Source: Allobosea sp. 67-29 (GTDB taxonomy: Bacteria; Pseudomonadota; Alphaproteobacteria; Rhizobiales; Beijerinckiaceae). Taken from it: a DNA stretch of 64,000 bases. Shown piece after piece: positions 63,448 through 64,000 of the stretch. The stretch lies in the NCBI RefSeq assembly GCF_001898115.1, contig NZ_MKSQ01000022.1:62001-126000 (forward strand), read 5' to 3'. The notes under the pieces were generated by a model. The model searched no databases. It was given only the letters and a program-made list of their open reading frames with translations, and was not told the origin of the DNA. How positions within the stretch are numbered: the first letter of the stretch is position 1; every line of letters begins with the position of its first letter. Position numbers and translations under genes: made by a program.

Positions 63448-64000
63448 TCAGCCCTTGACGTTCGGTTCGGCAGCGGTGGCAGCCGCCATGCGGGTGGCCG
63501 AGCCCCCCTTGGCGGAGGCCAGCACGGAATCGGCGATCGAGGTCGGCAGCGCCTTGGGACGCTCGAAGAGCCCGACGATGAACAGCGCGACGAAGAAGCC
63601 GAAATACAGCACGGTGAAGATCTGCGACGCGATCACATAGCCGCCCTCCGGCGGCATCGCGCCGAGATAGCCCAGCCCGACGCAGACCACGAGCCAGGCC
63701 CAGAATAGCTGGCGCGCGATCGGACGGTAGTTCATCGACTTGACCTTGGAGGTGTCGATCCAGGGCAGGAAGGCGAGCACGACGATGGCCGAGCCCATGG
63801 CGAGGACGCCGCCGAGCTTGTCGGGAATGGCGCGCAGGATCGCGTAGAACGGCAGGAAGTACCATTCGGGCACGATATGCGCCGGCGTCGCGGCCGGGTT
63901 GGCCGGGATGTAGTTGTCGGCATGGCCCATGAAGTTGGGCTGGTAGAACACGAACCAGCCGAACACGATCATGAACACGACCATGCCGAACAGGTCCTTG
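63448..64000 (-). CDS. petB: Cytochrome b of complex bc1, C-terminal part
   Basis: About 183 codons, cut by the window edge at its 5' side. The visible part has [58 protein letters not shown], the conserved [16 protein letters not shown] block of the quinol-oxidation (Qo) region, and the last membrane helices. It ends with an extended, charged cytoplasmic tail ([23 protein letters not shown]). The Rieske gene petA would be further upstream, beyond the window. Confidence 0.95.
   Translation of the reverse strand, partial: KDLFGMVVFMIVFGWFVFYQPNFMGHADNYIPANPAATPAHIVPEWYFLPFYAILRAIPDKLGGVLAMGSAIVVLAFLPWIDTSKVKSMNYRPIARQLFWAWLVVCVGLGYLGAMPPEGGYVIASQIFTVLYFGFFVALFIVGLFERPKALPTSIADSVLASAKGGSATRMAAATAAEPNVKG

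Overview
The window is GC-rich, densely packed bacterial chromosome. The gene families point to an alphaproteobacterium of the order Hyphomicrobiales (Rhizobiales): an Omp31/Omp25-type outer membrane protein, a DUF1176 protein, a COQ9-like TetR protein, UbiK, cytochrome b and c1 in the ubiquinol oxidoreductase order, and a REP-like palindrome of the type common in that order. The overall gene set resembles Bosea or a close relative, but this is inference from protein style and was not searched. No rRNA, tRNA, CRISPR array, prophage or intact insertion sequence was found.

Layout. 1-2.9 kb: an EmrRAB-like efflux operon (end of a MarR regulator, MFS pump, HlyD adaptor). 2.9-6 kb: leuC and leuD with two small genes between them. 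6-20 kb: a Tat-exported DUF1501/DUF1800 pair, a thioesterase, a RecD-like helicase, a chemoreceptor, hydrolases, a DMT exporter, an iron-type alcohol dehydrogenase, an FMN flavoprotein, a secreted RNase T2, rlmJ and a GST. 20-26.7 kb: an Omp31-like barrel protein with tandem terminators, a glycosyltransferase, a decayed SDR pseudogene, then pgeF, a MidA-like methyltransferase and lgt, and a CurA-like reductase. 26.7-33.8 kb: a CPT-like kinase, uvrC with an in-frame palindromic insert, pgsA-moaD-moaE-DUF1176, ilvE and a MarR regulator. 33.9-42.3 kb: an OmpR-type two-component system, a Cache-domain chemoreceptor coupled to a CsaA-like gene, a TetR-like gene, proC, YbjN and ubiK. 42.4-52.4 kb: a lipoprotein, prs-queC-VUT transporter, a GAF-GGDEF-EAL protein, rplY, pth, a VapBC-like pair, ychF and a MaoC dehydratase. 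52.4-57 kb: two universal stress proteins divergent from a P2-type ATPase. 57-64 kb: a glycosyltransferase-like gene, a diguanylate cyclase, a methylthioadenosine (MTA) salvage operon (mtnP, apt, mtnA, class II aldolase), and petC plus the 3' part of petB.

Most genes are housekeeping. The signals most worth checking are as follows. (1) The stress/P-ATPase cassette at 52.4-56.9 kb looks inserted: a diverged copy of the 3' end of the MaoC gene lies on its far side. (2) The cassette has an FNR/FixK-like box in its divergent promoter region, and its ATPase has altered ion-ligand positions. (3) A REP-like palindrome is translated in frame inside uvrC. (4) The MTA operon suits a DHAP-type shunt rather than the full methionine salvage route. 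(5) A frameshifted SDR relic persists at 21.9-22.3 kb. (6) Clear dyads sit upstream of the toxin-antitoxin pair and the MarR gene. I found no system that I can confidently call wholly new.
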